31,598 nucleotides of DNA, taken from an uncultured Clostridia bacterium. Its GTDB lineage: Bacteria > Bacillota > Clostridia > Lachnospirales > Anaerotignaceae. The DNA lies in assembly GCA_910583755.1 (NCBI GenBank), contig CAJTZO010000029.1, positions 1 to 31,598 on the forward strand. The letters run 5' to 3'. The translations under genes and the position numbers were made by a program. The notes under the pieces were generated by a model. It was given only the letters and a program-made list of their open reading frames with translations, was not told where the DNA came from and made no database searches. Positions 15,661 through 24,187 of the stretch are shown in pieces (within the stretch, counting starts at the first letter, position 1; each line of letters opens with the position of its first letter).

Positions 15661-15754
15661 TTTCCTTTCTTTTACGAAATCGGACAATGTACCATTCTTT
15701 ATGATACCTCATACTATTGTAATAAATATCAAGCTATTTTCAGGAGGTATTGTA

Positions 15755-16762
15755 ATGAAAAAAAGAAAATCCATTCTTTCCGTTCTTTTGGCTGGTGTTT
15801 TGTCTTTTTCCCTTTTTACCGCTTGTGCAAAACAAACAGATACTACATTAACACCTGTTCGACTTAATGAAGTCGTCCATTCTGTATTTTACGCACCACA
15901 ATATGTAGCACAGGAATTAAACTTTTTTGAAGAAGAAGGACTTGATGTTTCTGTATCCATTGGGCAAGGTGCCGATAAATCCATGACGGCATTGCTCTCT
16001 GACTCTGCTGATATTGCCCTTCTGGGTACAGAAGCGGGTATCTATGTTTATAATGAAGGAAAACAAGATTATCCATTGGCTTTTGCACAACTAACCCAAA
16101 GAGCCGGAAATTTTTTAGTATCACGGGAACCAGAACCAAATTTTCAATGGTCTGATGTCAAAGGAAAATCCATTATTGGTGGAAGAATTGGCGGAATGCC
16201 TGAATTAGTATTAGAATATGTTTTAAAAGAAAATGGCATCATACCAAATGAAGACATGGAATTAATTAATAATATTTCATACACTTCTACCTCTGGTGCC
16301 TTTGTAGGAGAAATTGGTGATTATACTGTGGAATTTGAACCAACTGCAACAGCATTAGAACAACAAGGAAATGGCTATATTGTGGCTTCTTTGGGAACAG
16401 CAAGTGGTTATGTCCCCTATACTGTTTATATGGCAACAAGCGATTATATTGAACAAAATCCTGATGTAATACAAAAATTTACAAATGCTATTCAAAAAGG
16501 GCAAACATGGGTTAAAGAACATAGTGCAGAACAAATTGCAGAAGTTATTCTTCCACAATTTCCAGATTCCGATATTGAAACGCTTACCACCATTATAGAA
16601 CGTTATAAACAGCAAGATACTTGGAAAGAAAATACTATTTTTGATAAAGATGGTTTTACACTGATACAAGATATTATGGAACAAGGAGGAGAACTTTCTT
16701 CTCGTATTCCTTATGAAGATATGATAATCACAAATTTTTCTGAAAATGCTATTAAAGAATAA
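15755..16762 (+). CDS. NMT1/THI5-like (SsuA/TauA type) substrate-binding lipoprotein
   Basis: 335 residues from ATG 15755, which has AGGAGG eight bases upstream and gives a proper signal peptide; the frame is open 48 codons further up but that part lies in the array and is not coding. The lipobox is FTAC (Cys24 region). The mature protein has the NMT1/THI5 fold pattern: VHSVFYAPQYVAQELNFF, a GADKSMTALLSDSADIAL segment and a G-rich GRIGGMPE loop. The family binds sulfonates, nitrate, or thiamine or riboflavin precursors; the ligand here is unknown. No permease or ATPase gene adjoins it, so it is an orphan or serves a remote transporter. A terminator follows. No convincing promoter was identified between 15660 and 15740. 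Confidence 0.85.
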   Translation: MKKRKSILSVLLAGVLSFSLFTACAKQTDTTLTPVRLNEVVHSVFYAPQYVAQELNFFEEEGLDVSVSIGQGADKSMTALLSDSADIALLGTEAGIYVYNEGKQDYPLAFAQLTQRAGNFLVSREPEPNFQWSDVKGKSIIGGRIGGMPELVLEYVLKENGIIPNEDMELINNISYTSTSGAFVGEIGDYTVEFEPTATALEQQGNGYIVASLGTASGYVPYTVYMATSDYIEQNPDVIQKFTNAIQKGQTWVKEHSAEQIAEVILPQFPDSDIETLTTIIERYKQQDTWKENTIFDKDGFTLIQDIMEQGGELSSRIPYEDMIITNFSENAIKE

Positions 16763-16768
16763 AATTGG

Positions 16769-16808
16769 GGGAAACTTTTTTATTGATAAAAAGTTTCCCT
16801 TATTTTTT
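16769..16808 (+). terminator. Terminator of the substrate-binding lipoprotein gene
   Basis: GGGAAACTTTTT and AAAAAGTTTCCC (16769-16780 and 16788-16799) form a 12-pair stem seven bases after the stop codon, followed by TTATTTTTT. It may work in both directions, since the minus strand also has A/T tracts. Confidence 0.88.
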
Positions 16809-16851
16809 GCTTCATGTTTTCTTTTTTATCTTCAAAAAAATTTGCAAAAAA

Positions 16852-17208
16852 TTATAAAACAAAAGGATAAGATGGGAAAAAAAGGGTAATCCAAAAACCA
16901 CAAAATGGAACAAGTGAAGCAAACAAAACAGAAAAAATACCATACCAACCCGCTATCAGTGAAATTAAATAAATACTCAGCAAAATAACAACATTTATCA
17001 TAAGTAAAATTAACCTTAATATCTTATTTTGATGAAATAAAACTAGATTTCCTAAAATTCCATAAAATCCTATCCATAATAAATTTCTTAACAAAGAAAC
17101 TTCTACTAAACAAATACATGGAAATAAAATTCCAGATAATGTCATACCTAAACAAAATATCTTGTTATTTTGCATCTTACATTGAAATCGCTTTATTTTT
17201 TGCTTCAT
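16852..17208 (-). CDS. Small hydrophobic membrane protein of unknown function
   Basis: 118 residues with about four membrane segments (about 16-34, 40-58, 62-86, 90-112) after a basic N-terminus. I recognise no family. The ribosome site is weak (AAGGG, 11 bases before the ATG). It is probably a real gene because the frame spans most of an otherwise empty interval, and its hydrophobicity forms regular segments. It follows the glycosyltransferase gene on the same strand, with a repeat copy between them. Confidence 0.5.
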   Translation of the reverse strand: MKQKIKRFQCKMQNNKIFCLGMTLSGILFPCICLVEVSLLRNLLWIGFYGILGNLVLFHQNKILRLILLMINVVILLSIYLISLIAGWYGIFSVLFASLVPFCGFWITLFFPSYPFVL

Positions 17209-17227
17209 AATTATTTATACCCTTCTT

Positions 17228-17297
17228 TCCCAACTTTTTTTAAAAAAGTTGGACAAAAAATTTTTATAGAAAAACTAACATTTTTACTATAAAATCA
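17228..17297. repeat. Composite hairpin repeat, copy C (partial)
   Basis: CCCAACTTTTTTTAAAAAAG palindrome (with TTGG following), then the ACAAAAAATTTTTATAGAAA block and ATAAAATCAAATTT, in the orientation of copy A. Its last bases supply the TGA stop codon of the glycosyltransferase gene (17297-17295). Confidence 0.7.
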
Positions 17298-18311
17298 AAT
17301 TTCTTCTGGTGGTGTCCATTGCTTTGCCATTATCTCCCATTGTTCTGCTTGTTCCATTTCTCCTAATGCCATAAAGCCTTTCGCAACAGCAAATAAAGCC
17401 TTATCTCCACAACAATGAATATCCATACAAGGTATGGTATCTAAAGCATATTGATACCATGAAATTCCTTCCTTAAATTCTTCTTTTTGGTAAAAGTATT
17501 CTCCCAAAATACAACACATTTCACTTGTCATTCCCTCTGTTTTTTGACTAATACTATGCTTTAAAAAGCTATGTATGTCCCCTTCTAGCAATGCTATTTT
17601 TGCTAGTATAATTTGAATCATTTTCCTTTTTTCCCCAAGTGTATCCTCAAACAAATTTACAAAATAATGTTTACTCCTTATCAATTCTTGCTCTGTACCT
17701 GCCTTAAATAACTCCCTTGCAAACATCTGAAAAAGCATATCTGAAAATGGTTTTGATTGTTCTGCTAATTTTAAAAGGATATTCAAATCTCTGCCCGTAT
17801 GCTCTCCTTCCGGCATATGTAATATTTCAATATCACTGTTATATACAATCGGGTCTAGTCTGACTCTTTCATGGATAGGGTCTATCCATTCAAAATTTCG
17901 TAATCTTTTAAATAATTTGGGTCTTAATTCTCTTTGAAAATTGTACACACTATTTTGTTTATTTGCATTTACATAATACATTTGCACAATTTCTATTTCA
18001 GGCAATATATTATTTTTCAGCATTATAAATTTTTTTCTATTTTCTGCATCTAATACTTCGTCCGCATCAACTGTATAAATATATTGTTGTGTGCAGCAAG
18101 AAAAAGCAAAATTTCTTGCTGCTGAAAAATCATCTATCCAAGTAAAATCATAGATAGTATTTGTATAGTGAGAAGCAATTTTTTTTGTATCATCTGTGGA
18201 ACCAGTATCCACTATAATTAATTCCTCATAAAGTCCTTCTAAACTATTCAAGCAACGTTCTAATACCTTTTGCTCATTTTTTACAATCATACAAACACTT
18301 ACTGTTGCCAT
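17295..18311 (-). CDS. Family 2 glycosyltransferase with helical C-terminal region
   Basis: 338 residues. The N-terminal GT-A domain has the family 2 signature CMIVKNEQKVLERCLNSL, IIVDTGSTDDT (near 33-43), and the metal-binding acidic motif VDADE (near 76-80) preceded by DDFSAARNFAF, which is typical of the SunS/TPR-type glycosyltransferases of Clostridia. Residues about 190-330 look like TPR helices (KAGTEQELIRSKHYFVNLF, GEYFYQKEEFKEGISWYQYAL). It would transfer a sugar from a nucleotide sugar; the acceptor is unknown, and no partner genes for polysaccharide or glycopeptide synthesis adjoin it. Confidence 0.85.
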   Translation of the reverse strand: MATVSVCMIVKNEQKVLERCLNSLEGLYEELIIVDTGSTDDTKKIASHYTNTIYDFTWIDDFSAARNFAFSCCTQQYIYTVDADEVLDAENRKKFIMLKNNILPEIEIVQMYYVNANKQNSVYNFQRELRPKLFKRLRNFEWIDPIHERVRLDPIVYNSDIEILHMPEGEHTGRDLNILLKLAEQSKPFSDMLFQMFARELFKAGTEQELIRSKHYFVNLFEDTLGEKRKMIQIILAKIALLEGDIHSFLKHSISQKTEGMTSEMCCILGEYFYQKEEFKEGISWYQYALDTIPCMDIHCCGDKALFAVAKGFMALGEMEQAEQWEIMAKQWTPPEEI

Positions 18312-18411
18312 ATTTTTCTCCTTTTTTAAAATATTAAAACTGTTAAGACCTTGAGGCTTTGGTCTGTACTTTTGACCAATAACAAAAATTTACTTTTATT
18401 TTCTGTTAAAG

Positions 18412-18440
18412 TCCTTTCGCTTTCTTTCAAGAAAGGAAAG
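18412..18440. repeat. Single module of the composite repeat (copy D)
   Basis: CCTTTCGCTTTCTTTCAAGA followed by AAGGAAAG, the CTTTC-hairpin module also found in copies A, E and G. It forms a short hairpin downstream of, and partly within, the end of the purine nucleoside phosphorylase gene. Confidence 0.5.
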
Positions 18441-19230
18441 AAATTAATTCTTTAATAAACTCTATAAATTTTTCTTTTACCTTTTCCGTTGTTTCCATTA
18501 CTTCTATGTGAGAAAGTGGTTGTTCCATTACACCTGCTGCCATATTGGTTATACAGGAAATTCCCAAAACTTTTATACCACAATGATTTGCAACAATCAC
18601 TTCTGGTACAGTAGACATTCCTACAGCGTCTGCACCCAATATACGGGCGGCTCTTACTTCTGCTGGTGTTTCAAAGCTAGGACCTGAAAAATACATATAA
18701 ATGCCTTCTTTTAATGATAAATTTATTTTTTGTGCAACCTCTTTTGCTGCTGTAATTAACTCTTTTGCATATGCTTCAGACATATCTGGAAAACGTATTC
18801 CAAAGCGGTCTATATTTTTTCCAATTAAAGGATTTCTTCCCAACATATTAATATGGTCTGTAATCAACATTAAATCTCCACAATCAAAAGTTTGATTTAC
18901 ACCACCTGCGGCATTGGTAACAATCAATTTTTCTACACCAAGAAAATTCATAACTCTGATGGGAAAAGTTACTTCTTCCATATCATAGCCTTCATAATAA
19001 TGAAATCTCCCCTGCATACAAATCACTTGTTCTGTCATAATAAATTTTCCTGCATGTCCTTCTACTGTAGATACTGGAAAATTTGGAATATCCTGATAAG
19101 AAAAAGTTTGCGCATTTTCTAAACTATCTCCATAACTTCCCAAACCAGAACCTAATATCACACCAATTTTAGGGCGATAAGGACAATTTTGTTTTAAATA
19201 TTCTGCTGCCTTTTGTACTTTAGATTCCAT
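18427..19230 (-). CDS. punA: Purine nucleoside phosphorylase
   Basis: 267 residues from ATG 19230, with AGGAG eight bases upstream (a GTG three codons earlier is too close to it). This is the trimeric PNP type: VILGSGLGSYG phosphate-binding loop near 22-32, GRFHYYEGYDMEEVTFPIR near 71-89, VTNAAGGVN near 107-115, the substrate pocket FSGPSFETPAEVR, VGMSTVPEV, and ISCITNMAAG. It cleaves purine (deoxy)nucleosides with phosphate to base and (deoxy)ribose-1-phosphate for salvage. Position near xerD and spoIIM fits a conserved Firmicute neighbourhood (spoIIM-xerD-deoB-pnp), here without deoB and interrupted by the PfpI gene. Confidence 0.93.
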   Translation of the reverse strand: MESKVQKAAEYLKQNCPYRPKIGVILGSGLGSYGDSLENAQTFSYQDIPNFPVSTVEGHAGKFIMTEQVICMQGRFHYYEGYDMEEVTFPIRVMNFLGVEKLIVTNAAGGVNQTFDCGDLMLITDHINMLGRNPLIGKNIDRFGIRFPDMSEAYAKELITAAKEVAQKINLSLKEGIYMYFSGPSFETPAEVRAARILGADAVGMSTVPEVIVANHCGIKVLGISCITNMAAGVMEQPLSHIEVMETTEKVKEKFIEFIKELISFLS

Positions 19231-19332
19231 AATCAACACTCCTTTTTTTGTGAAAAATTCATAAAATAAATGGTAATTTTCTTTTTATTCTGTTTTTTTG
19301 CTCCATTTTATGATACCATTTTATAAAAAAGT

Positions 19333-19361
19333 TTGCAATATTTTACCAAAGTGGTTATACT
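19333..19361 (+). promoter_or_regulatory. Promoter of the PfpI-family gene
   Basis: TTGCAA (19333-19338), 17-base spacer, TATACT (19356-19361), about 48 bases before the ATG at 19409; an overlapping TATAAT begins at 19361 but without a properly spaced -35. Confidence 0.65.
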
Positions 19362-19408
19362 ATAATTAGTAGTTTAGAAAAATAGAATTTTAAAAAGGAG
19401 GAACTTTC

Positions 19409-19984
19409 ATGAAAAAAGTATTAATGTTAGCAGGAGACTTTACAGAAGATTATGAAACAATGGTGCCATTTCAAGCATTGCAGGCAATTGGTTATCAAGT
19501 AGATGTGGTTTGCCCAGACAAAAAAGCTGGCGATATTATTCGAACAGCAATTCATGATTTTGAGGGAGAACAAACTTACTCCGAAAAAAGAGGACACAAC
19601 TTTGCCTTAACAGCAGATTTTGATAAAGTAAATACTGCTGATTATAATGGTTTATTTATTACCGGCGGACGTTCTCCAGAATATTTAAGACTGACACCAA
19701 GAGTAATTGAAATTGTAAAAGAATTTTTTGAAGCAAACAAACCTGTTGCAGCAATTTGCCATGGTCCACAAATTTTAACCGCAGCTGGTGTTTTAAAAGG
19801 TAAAAAAGCAACTGCTTATCCTGCAGTCGGTCCAGATATTACCTTAGCAGGTGGTACTTATGTTGCAGTAGAAGCAGACAAAGCCGTTGTGGATGGCAAT
19901 TTAGTAACTTCTCCAGCATGGCCCGGTGATTCTGCTATTGTAGCTGAATTTGTAAAACTGATGGGAACTGTTATCACATTATAA
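19409..19984 (+). CDS. DJ-1/PfpI family protein (glutamine amidotransferase-like)
   Basis: 191 residues. The nucleophile elbow is AAICHGPQ with Cys117 and His118; an ITGGRSPEYLR segment lies near 84-94 and the family N-terminus KKVLMLAGDFTEDYE is intact. The family includes intracellular protease-like, glyoxalase-like and protein deglycase enzymes; which activity applies cannot be read here. The ribosome site is GGAGG seven bases before the ATG, and the gene has its own promoter and terminator, so it is a monocistron reading against the surrounding minus-strand genes. Confidence 0.88.
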   Translation: MKKVLMLAGDFTEDYETMVPFQALQAIGYQVDVVCPDKKAGDIIRTAIHDFEGEQTYSEKRGHNFALTADFDKVNTADYNGLFITGGRSPEYLRLTPRVIEIVKEFFEANKPVAAICHGPQILTAAGVLKGKKATAYPAVGPDITLAGGTYVAVEADKAVVDGNLVTSPAWPGDSAIVAEFVKLMGTVITL

Positions 19985-20081
19985 TTTCGATGGAACCATA
20001 AAATTCCATTTTTGTTTCTGAAAAACCTTTAAAAACACAGTTCCATAGATAGGAACTTAACAAAAATTAAAAGTATTGGAA

Positions 20082-20118
20082 GGAACTTTTCTCTTTTGTG
20101 AAAAGTTCCTTTTATTTT
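20082..20118 (+). terminator. Terminator of the PfpI-family gene
   Basis: GGAACTTTTC and GAAAAGTTCC (20082-20091, 20100-20109) form a ten-pair stem with an eight-base loop, followed by TTTTATTTT. It lies between convergent genes. Confidence 0.9.
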
Positions 20119-20193
20119 CATTTCATTTAGGTTACTATAGAATACATATTCATAGAGCATTTTTCTAATGTTCTTTTTTCAAGAAAGCAAGTC

Positions 20194-21081
20194 TTATGCT
20201 CTAGGATGTACCTTAGCATAAACGTTTTTTACATTTTCTTTTTCTGTTCTTAAATATACTTGGGTGGTAGAAATATCTGAATGTCCTAACATTTCTTGCA
20301 CAAATTCCAATGTCGCACCATTTTCTAATAAATGCATTGCAAAAGAATGTCTTAACATATGGGGTGTAATGCTTTTTTCAATCCCTGCTTTTTTTGCATA
20401 TCCTTTTATAATTTTCCAAAAACCTTGTCTTGTCATAGGATTTCCAAAACAATTCAAAAAAAGTACATCTTTATGGGTGCCTTTTTCCGCTAAAATTGGT
20501 CTACTTGTTTTTAGGTAAGCTTCTATTGCTTCTTTTGCCTTTTTTCCAAATGGTAAAATTCTTACCTTATTTTCATTTTTACATTCTACATATTCCAGTG
20601 TTAAATTGATGTCTTTTTCTTTTAACGTAACTAATTCAGAAACACGGATTCCTGTTGCATATAATAATTCTATCATTGCGCTATCTCTTAAGCCCTTTAC
20701 ACTTTTTTCTTTGGGTTGTTTTAATAATAATTCCACTTCTTCCACAAGCAAATATTCAGGAGACTTCTTTTCTAATTTTGGCAATTCTATACCAAAGGTA
20801 GGACTTTCTGACAATTCCCCTGTTTGAATTAAATATTGAAAAAAAGCACGTAAAGATGCCATACTTCTTGAAATGGTACTGTCAGCCTTTTTTTGCTTTT
20901 TCATTTCATAGTTATATGCTAAAATAGTTGTTTTATTTACCATAGTAAAACTTGGTATTTCCGTTTTTTCCAAAAAAGAAATAAATTCCTTTAAATCTCT
21001 GCCATAAGAAAGGATGGTATTTTCAGATGCTTTTTTTTCATTTTTTAAATAAGATAGAAATGATGTAACTTTTTGCTTCAT
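20194..21081 (-). CDS. xerD: Tyrosine recombinase XerD-like
   Basis: 295 residues, the normal Xer length. The N-terminal SAM-like core-binding domain spans about 1-90. The catalytic domain shows Arg146 (ATGIRVSEL), His241 and Arg244 (HMLRH), His267 (LGH) and nucleophile Tyr276 (STTQVYLR). It resolves chromosome dimers at dif together with a second recombinase, or acts in phase with spoIIM-linked loci as in other Firmicutes. No dif-like site is evident in the window. A strong 61-base inverted repeat lies 29 bases before the start codon. Confidence 0.9.
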   Translation of the reverse strand: MKQKVTSFLSYLKNEKKASENTILSYGRDLKEFISFLEKTEIPSFTMVNKTTILAYNYEMKKQKKADSTISRSMASLRAFFQYLIQTGELSESPTFGIELPKLEKKSPEYLLVEEVELLLKQPKEKSVKGLRDSAMIELLYATGIRVSELVTLKEKDINLTLEYVECKNENKVRILPFGKKAKEAIEAYLKTSRPILAEKGTHKDVLFLNCFGNPMTRQGFWKIIKGYAKKAGIEKSITPHMLRHSFAMHLLENGATLEFVQEMLGHSDISTTQVYLRTEKENVKNVYAKVHPRA

Positions 21082-21109
21082 AATTTAGATACTCCTTTTT
21101 ATAATAGCA

Positions 21110-21170
21110 GGTTCTCAATAATACAATATTTGAGATAGTATCTCAAAATTCTAATGTTATTCCCAGAACC
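21110..21170. repeat. 61-base nested inverted repeat upstream of xerD
   Basis: Outer arms GGTTCT/AGAACC (21110-21115, 21165-21170), a middle pair AATAAT/GTTATT (one wobble), and an inner perfect stem TTTGAGATA/TATCTCAAA around 21129-21147. It sits between the spoIIM stop and the xerD start on the minus strand. No T-run follows on either strand, so it is not an intrinsic terminator; a structured leader or a protein-binding site is possible. Confidence 0.6.
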
Positions 21171-21286
21171 CAACGACACACCTTTTTTCTTTATCATACT
21201 CTTATTTTGTACAAAAGTCCATACAAACACAAAAAATACAACCATATTATGTATAAAAATTTTACATTGTTTTCCATAATTTAGAA

Positions 21287-21883
21287 TCAAAAAACAGCTA
21301 TGATAGAAAGCAACCATTCGGATACATATATCTCTATGAAAGAGGCAAGGCTAACCGCTAAAATAGACCCTACAAATAAAATACTATACTCTGTCCACCT
21401 TCTAGTCACTTCTCTTTTTAAAGCACCTTTCCCATATTGTCCACTTTTTTGTTCCAATAAAAAACAAAAAGCAATCCAAGTCATAAAAAAATAAATCGGC
21501 AATAAAATTAAATTTTGAGGCAACATAGAGCAAATTACTGTAAAAATTCCCTTTGCGCCATAAGTTCTAAATAAGATAGAGGTTGTATATCCCAAAGAAA
21601 TTCCACGAAATGCCAATACTCCTGCGGAAAGAATAGCACCATAATAAAAACAACCACCTAGCCATATCAAAACATCATATTTTAAATATTTTAAAAAAAC
21701 AGACAAAAAACTTTTTGAATTTTGTTCTTTTTGAAATAAATCTTCCAGACTTCCTTGTATAGTATTAACATCTTCTGGAGACAAGCTATTTGCTAATATT
21801 GCTCCTGCTATCGTTGATAATAAAAAGAAAAGGCAAATGGTAATTGCCATCATCTGCCTTTTATCATTTTTTGTTTTTGGCAT
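21287..21883 (-). CDS. spoIIM: Stage II sporulation protein M
   Basis: 198 residues. About five membrane segments, with the SpoIIM/DUF95 pattern: AGAILANSLSP after the first segment, YYGAILSAGVLAFRGISLGYTTSILFRTYG, and LPQNLILLPIYFF. SpoIIM is part of the DMP complex (SpoIID-M-P) that remodels peptidoglycan during forespore engulfment, so the gene points to an endospore-forming lineage. ATG 21883 has GGAGG eight bases upstream. It lies upstream of xerD on the same strand, the usual order. Confidence 0.92.
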   Translation of the reverse strand: MPKTKNDKRQMMAITICLFFLLSTIAGAILANSLSPEDVNTIQGSLEDLFQKEQNSKSFLSVFLKYLKYDVLIWLGGCFYYGAILSAGVLAFRGISLGYTTSILFRTYGAKGIFTVICSMLPQNLILLPIYFFMTWIAFCFLLEQKSGQYGKGALKREVTRRWTEYSILFVGSILAVSLASFIEIYVSEWLLSIIAVF

Positions 21884-21933
21884 ATGGTTTTCCTCCTAGA
21901 TAATAAAATCAAAACCCTTATTTCTTCTCAAAC

Positions 21934-22169
21934 AAAGTTCTTTCGCTTTCTTTCAAGAAAGGAAAGCTCAGCTTGTCAAAAAACCTTGAGGGCTAGCCCT
22001 CAAACTCCTCAAAGAACTTTAATGCGAAACTAACATTTCGCTAAAAATATTGATTTGATAAAGAAAAACGATAGTTTTTCCAATAAAGTTTTTTGTCCCA
22101 CTTTTTTTTAAAAAAGTTGGTGGGTGTGGGTTTCACCCACAAAAAAAGACTTTATTGACAGACTGAGCT
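21934..22169. repeat. Composite hairpin repeat, copy E (full length)
   Basis: The most complete copy, about 235 bases, between the Nudix and spoIIM genes. In order: CTTTCTTTCAAGAAAG hairpin, TTGAGGGCTAGCCCTCAA perfect palindrome (21986-22003), GCGAAAC/TTTCGC hairpin, a GGAAAAAC-type hairpin (near 22060-22080), the AACTTTTTT palindrome, GTGGGTTTCACCCAC hairpin, then AAAAAAAGACTTTATTGACA. No gene fits inside. Confidence 0.8.
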
Positions 22170-22205
22170 ATTTTTATCATATGCACAAAAATGTTTTATT
22201 ATGTT

Positions 22206-22736
22206 TTAAATTGCTTTTTTTGCTTGGTATGCAAAAAGCAATAAAATTGTTTTTGCATCCTTAATTTCTCCATTACGTACCATATCCAGTGCTTGTTGCA
22301 ATGTGTACTTTTCTACTTCTATAAATTCATCTTCGTCAAAGTGTTGTTCTCCCTGTTCCAGTTCATCTGCAATATATAAGTATAATTTTTCCATGCAAAA
22401 TCCAGGTGTAGGATACATTTCACACACAAATTCTAAGTCTTTTGTCTTAAAGCCTGTTTCTTCTTCTAACTCTCTCTTTGCACATTCCGCAGGTTCTTCT
22501 CCTTCTTCCATAATACCAGCCGGAATTTCTAATATCATTTTTTGAAAGGCATGTCTGTATTGTCTTACTAAAATCACATTGCCCATGCTGTCAATGGGTA
22601 ATATAGCTGTTGCTGCTCCCCTTTCTACTACTTCACGAAAAGCAGTTTTTCCATCTGGCATTAAAATTTCATCTTTTCGAACTGATAAAAATGCACCATC
22701 ATATTTTTTTTCACTTTTTACTACTTCATAACTCAT
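22206..22736 (-). CDS. Nudix hydrolase, ADP-ribose pyrophosphatase-like
   Basis: 176 residues from ATG 22736 (GGAGG seven bases upstream); the frame is open six codons further but lacks a ribosome site. The Nudix box runs from Gly74 to about 96 (GIMEEGEEP then AKRELEEETGF), matching Gx5Ex7REUxEExGU, where the acidic residues hold Mg. The upstream segment VRQYRHAFQKMILEIPAG is typical of the ADP-ribose pyrophosphatase (NudF/YqkG) subgroup, which splits ADP-ribose to AMP and ribose-5-phosphate. It follows the aminotransferase gene with about 14 bases between stop and start, so they are probably one transcript. Confidence 0.9.
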   Translation of the reverse strand: MSYEVVKSEKKYDGAFLSVRKDEILMPDGKTAFREVVERGAATAILPIDSMGNVILVRQYRHAFQKMILEIPAGIMEEGEEPAECAKRELEEETGFKTKDLEFVCEMYPTPGFCMEKLYLYIADELEQGEQHFDEDEFIEVEKYTLQQALDMVRNGEIKDAKTILLLFAYQAKKAI

Positions 22737-22750
22737 TATTGTTCCTCCTA

Positions 22751-23947
22751 TCACTGCAACTCTTTGACAAATTCTTCTATTCTATCCATTCCCTTTTGAA
22801 TCAGTTCCATTGATGCTGCATAAGACAAACGAATATAATCTGGCATACCAAAATCCGCACATGGTACAACTGCCACATATTTTTGTTCCAGTAAAGCTTC
22901 TGCAAAATCTACTGCACTTTGTATTTGTTTTTCCTTTGCTTTTTTACCATAAGTATCCGCCACATCTACAAACAAGTAAAAAGCACCTTCTGGTTTTAAA
23001 GCATGAATCATTGGAATTTTTTCTTCTCTTTCAAAAATATAATCACGTCTTTTTTTAAATTCCTGTCTCATATCCTCTACACATTGCTGAGAACCATTTA
23101 AAGCAGCTACTGCTGCCTTTTGTGCAATAGAGTTTGGATTTGACGTCATATGAGATTGTAAAGCACTTATACGTTTTGCTATTTCCAATGGTGCTGCTGT
23201 AAAACCAATGCGCCAGCCTGTCATTGCATAACTTTTAGATACACCATTAATGATAATGGCTCTGTCATAAATTTCTTTTCCCAAAGAAGCAATACTAATA
23301 TGTTTTTTATCTTCTTCATAAATAAGTTTTTCATAAATTTCATCAGAAATAACAAAAATATCTTTTTCTACTGCAAAGTCTGCCACCGTCTTCAAATCTT
23401 CTATTGTAGAAACCATCCCTGTTGGATTAGAAGGACTTGTCAACACAAGGGCTTTTGTCTTTTCTGTATAAGCCTCCATCATTTCTTGCTTTGTCATCAT
23501 AAAATTATTTTCTTTTTTCGTAAATACAATGACTGGAACCCCACCTGCAATTTTTACCATTTCAGAATAACTTAACCAATAAGGTGCAGGTATTATGACC
23601 TCATCTCCTTCATTTAGGATTGCCATAAACACATTCATAAGGGAATGTTTTGCGCCATTACTAATAATAATCTGCTCTGGTTGATACATAATTTTATTAT
23701 CATTCTTTAACTTATCACATACTGCTTTTCTTAACTCCATTGTACCTGCTGCTGGTGTATATCTTGTTTCACCATTTTGAATTGCTTCAATCGCTGCCTC
23801 ACAAATATGTTTCGGTGTATCAAAGTCAGGTTCTCCTACGCCAAATGTTACAATATCCACACCATCTGCTTTTAATTGTCCCGCTTTTGCAGAAATAGCT
23901 AATGTAGAAGATGCTTTAATTTGTAGTGCTTTTTTCGATAATTCCAT
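22751..23947 (-). CDS. PLP-dependent aminotransferase (aspartate type, class I)
   Basis: 398 residues of fold-type I. Visible are GVGEPDFDTP (37-46), the TRYTPAAGTMELRKAV segment, SNPTG (near 183-187), DEIYEKLIYEE, and the PLP Schiff-base lysine K238 in SKSYAMTGWRIGF. The pattern fits the AspB/Iγ subgroup used by Firmicutes for aspartate-oxaloacetate exchange with glutamate/2-oxoglutarate. The substrate could be another amino acid, since the subgroup includes broader enzymes. Confidence 0.9.
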   Translation of the reverse strand: MELSKKALQIKASSTLAISAKAGQLKADGVDIVTFGVGEPDFDTPKHICEAAIEAIQNGETRYTPAAGTMELRKAVCDKLKNDNKIMYQPEQIIISNGAKHSLMNVFMAILNEGDEVIIPAPYWLSYSEMVKIAGGVPVIVFTKKENNFMMTKQEMMEAYTEKTKALVLTSPSNPTGMVSTIEDLKTVADFAVEKDIFVISDEIYEKLIYEEDKKHISIASLGKEIYDRAIIINGVSKSYAMTGWRIGFTAAPLEIAKRISALQSHMTSNPNSIAQKAAVAALNGSQQCVEDMRQEFKKRRDYIFEREEKIPMIHALKPEGAFYLFVDVADTYGKKAKEKQIQSAVDFAEALLEQKYVAVVPCADFGMPDYIRLSYAASMELIQKGMDRIEEFVKELQ

Positions 23948-23999
23948 GTGTATCTCTCCCTTTTATCTTTTCTTTTAAGATTCTATCTCAAATTTTATT

Positions 24000-24178
24000 T
24001 CCTTCTTTAAAAAAAGAAAACAAAAGAACTTTAAGCAAAAATTACGTTTTCTTAAAAAGATTAATTTGATAAGGAAAAACGCTAGTTTTCCCATGAAAGT
24101 TTTTTGTCCAACTTTTTTTAAAAAAGTTGGTGGGTGTGGGTGAAACCCACAAAAAAAGACTTTCTTGACAGACTGAAT
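24000..24178. repeat. Composite hairpin repeat, copy F
   Basis: Same orientation as copy E: a modified CTTT/AAAG start, an eroded GCGAAAC module, the GGAAAAACGCTAGTTTTCC hairpin, CAACTTTTTTTAAAAAAGTT, GTGGGTGAAACCCAC, then AAAAAAAGACTTTCTTGACA. Between the 158-codon membrane gene and the aminotransferase gene; no gene inside. Confidence 0.78.
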
Positions 24179-24187
24179 AGAATCTTT

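Noticed and set aside
15611..15754. N-terminal extension of the substrate-binding protein
   Set aside because: It would begin inside array unit 6; the ATG at 15755 has a strong ribosome site and begins a proper lipoprotein signal.
21099..21317. 72-codon frame between spoIIM and xerD
   Set aside because: It overlaps the spoIIM end out of frame, runs through the inverted repeat and has no good ribosome site.
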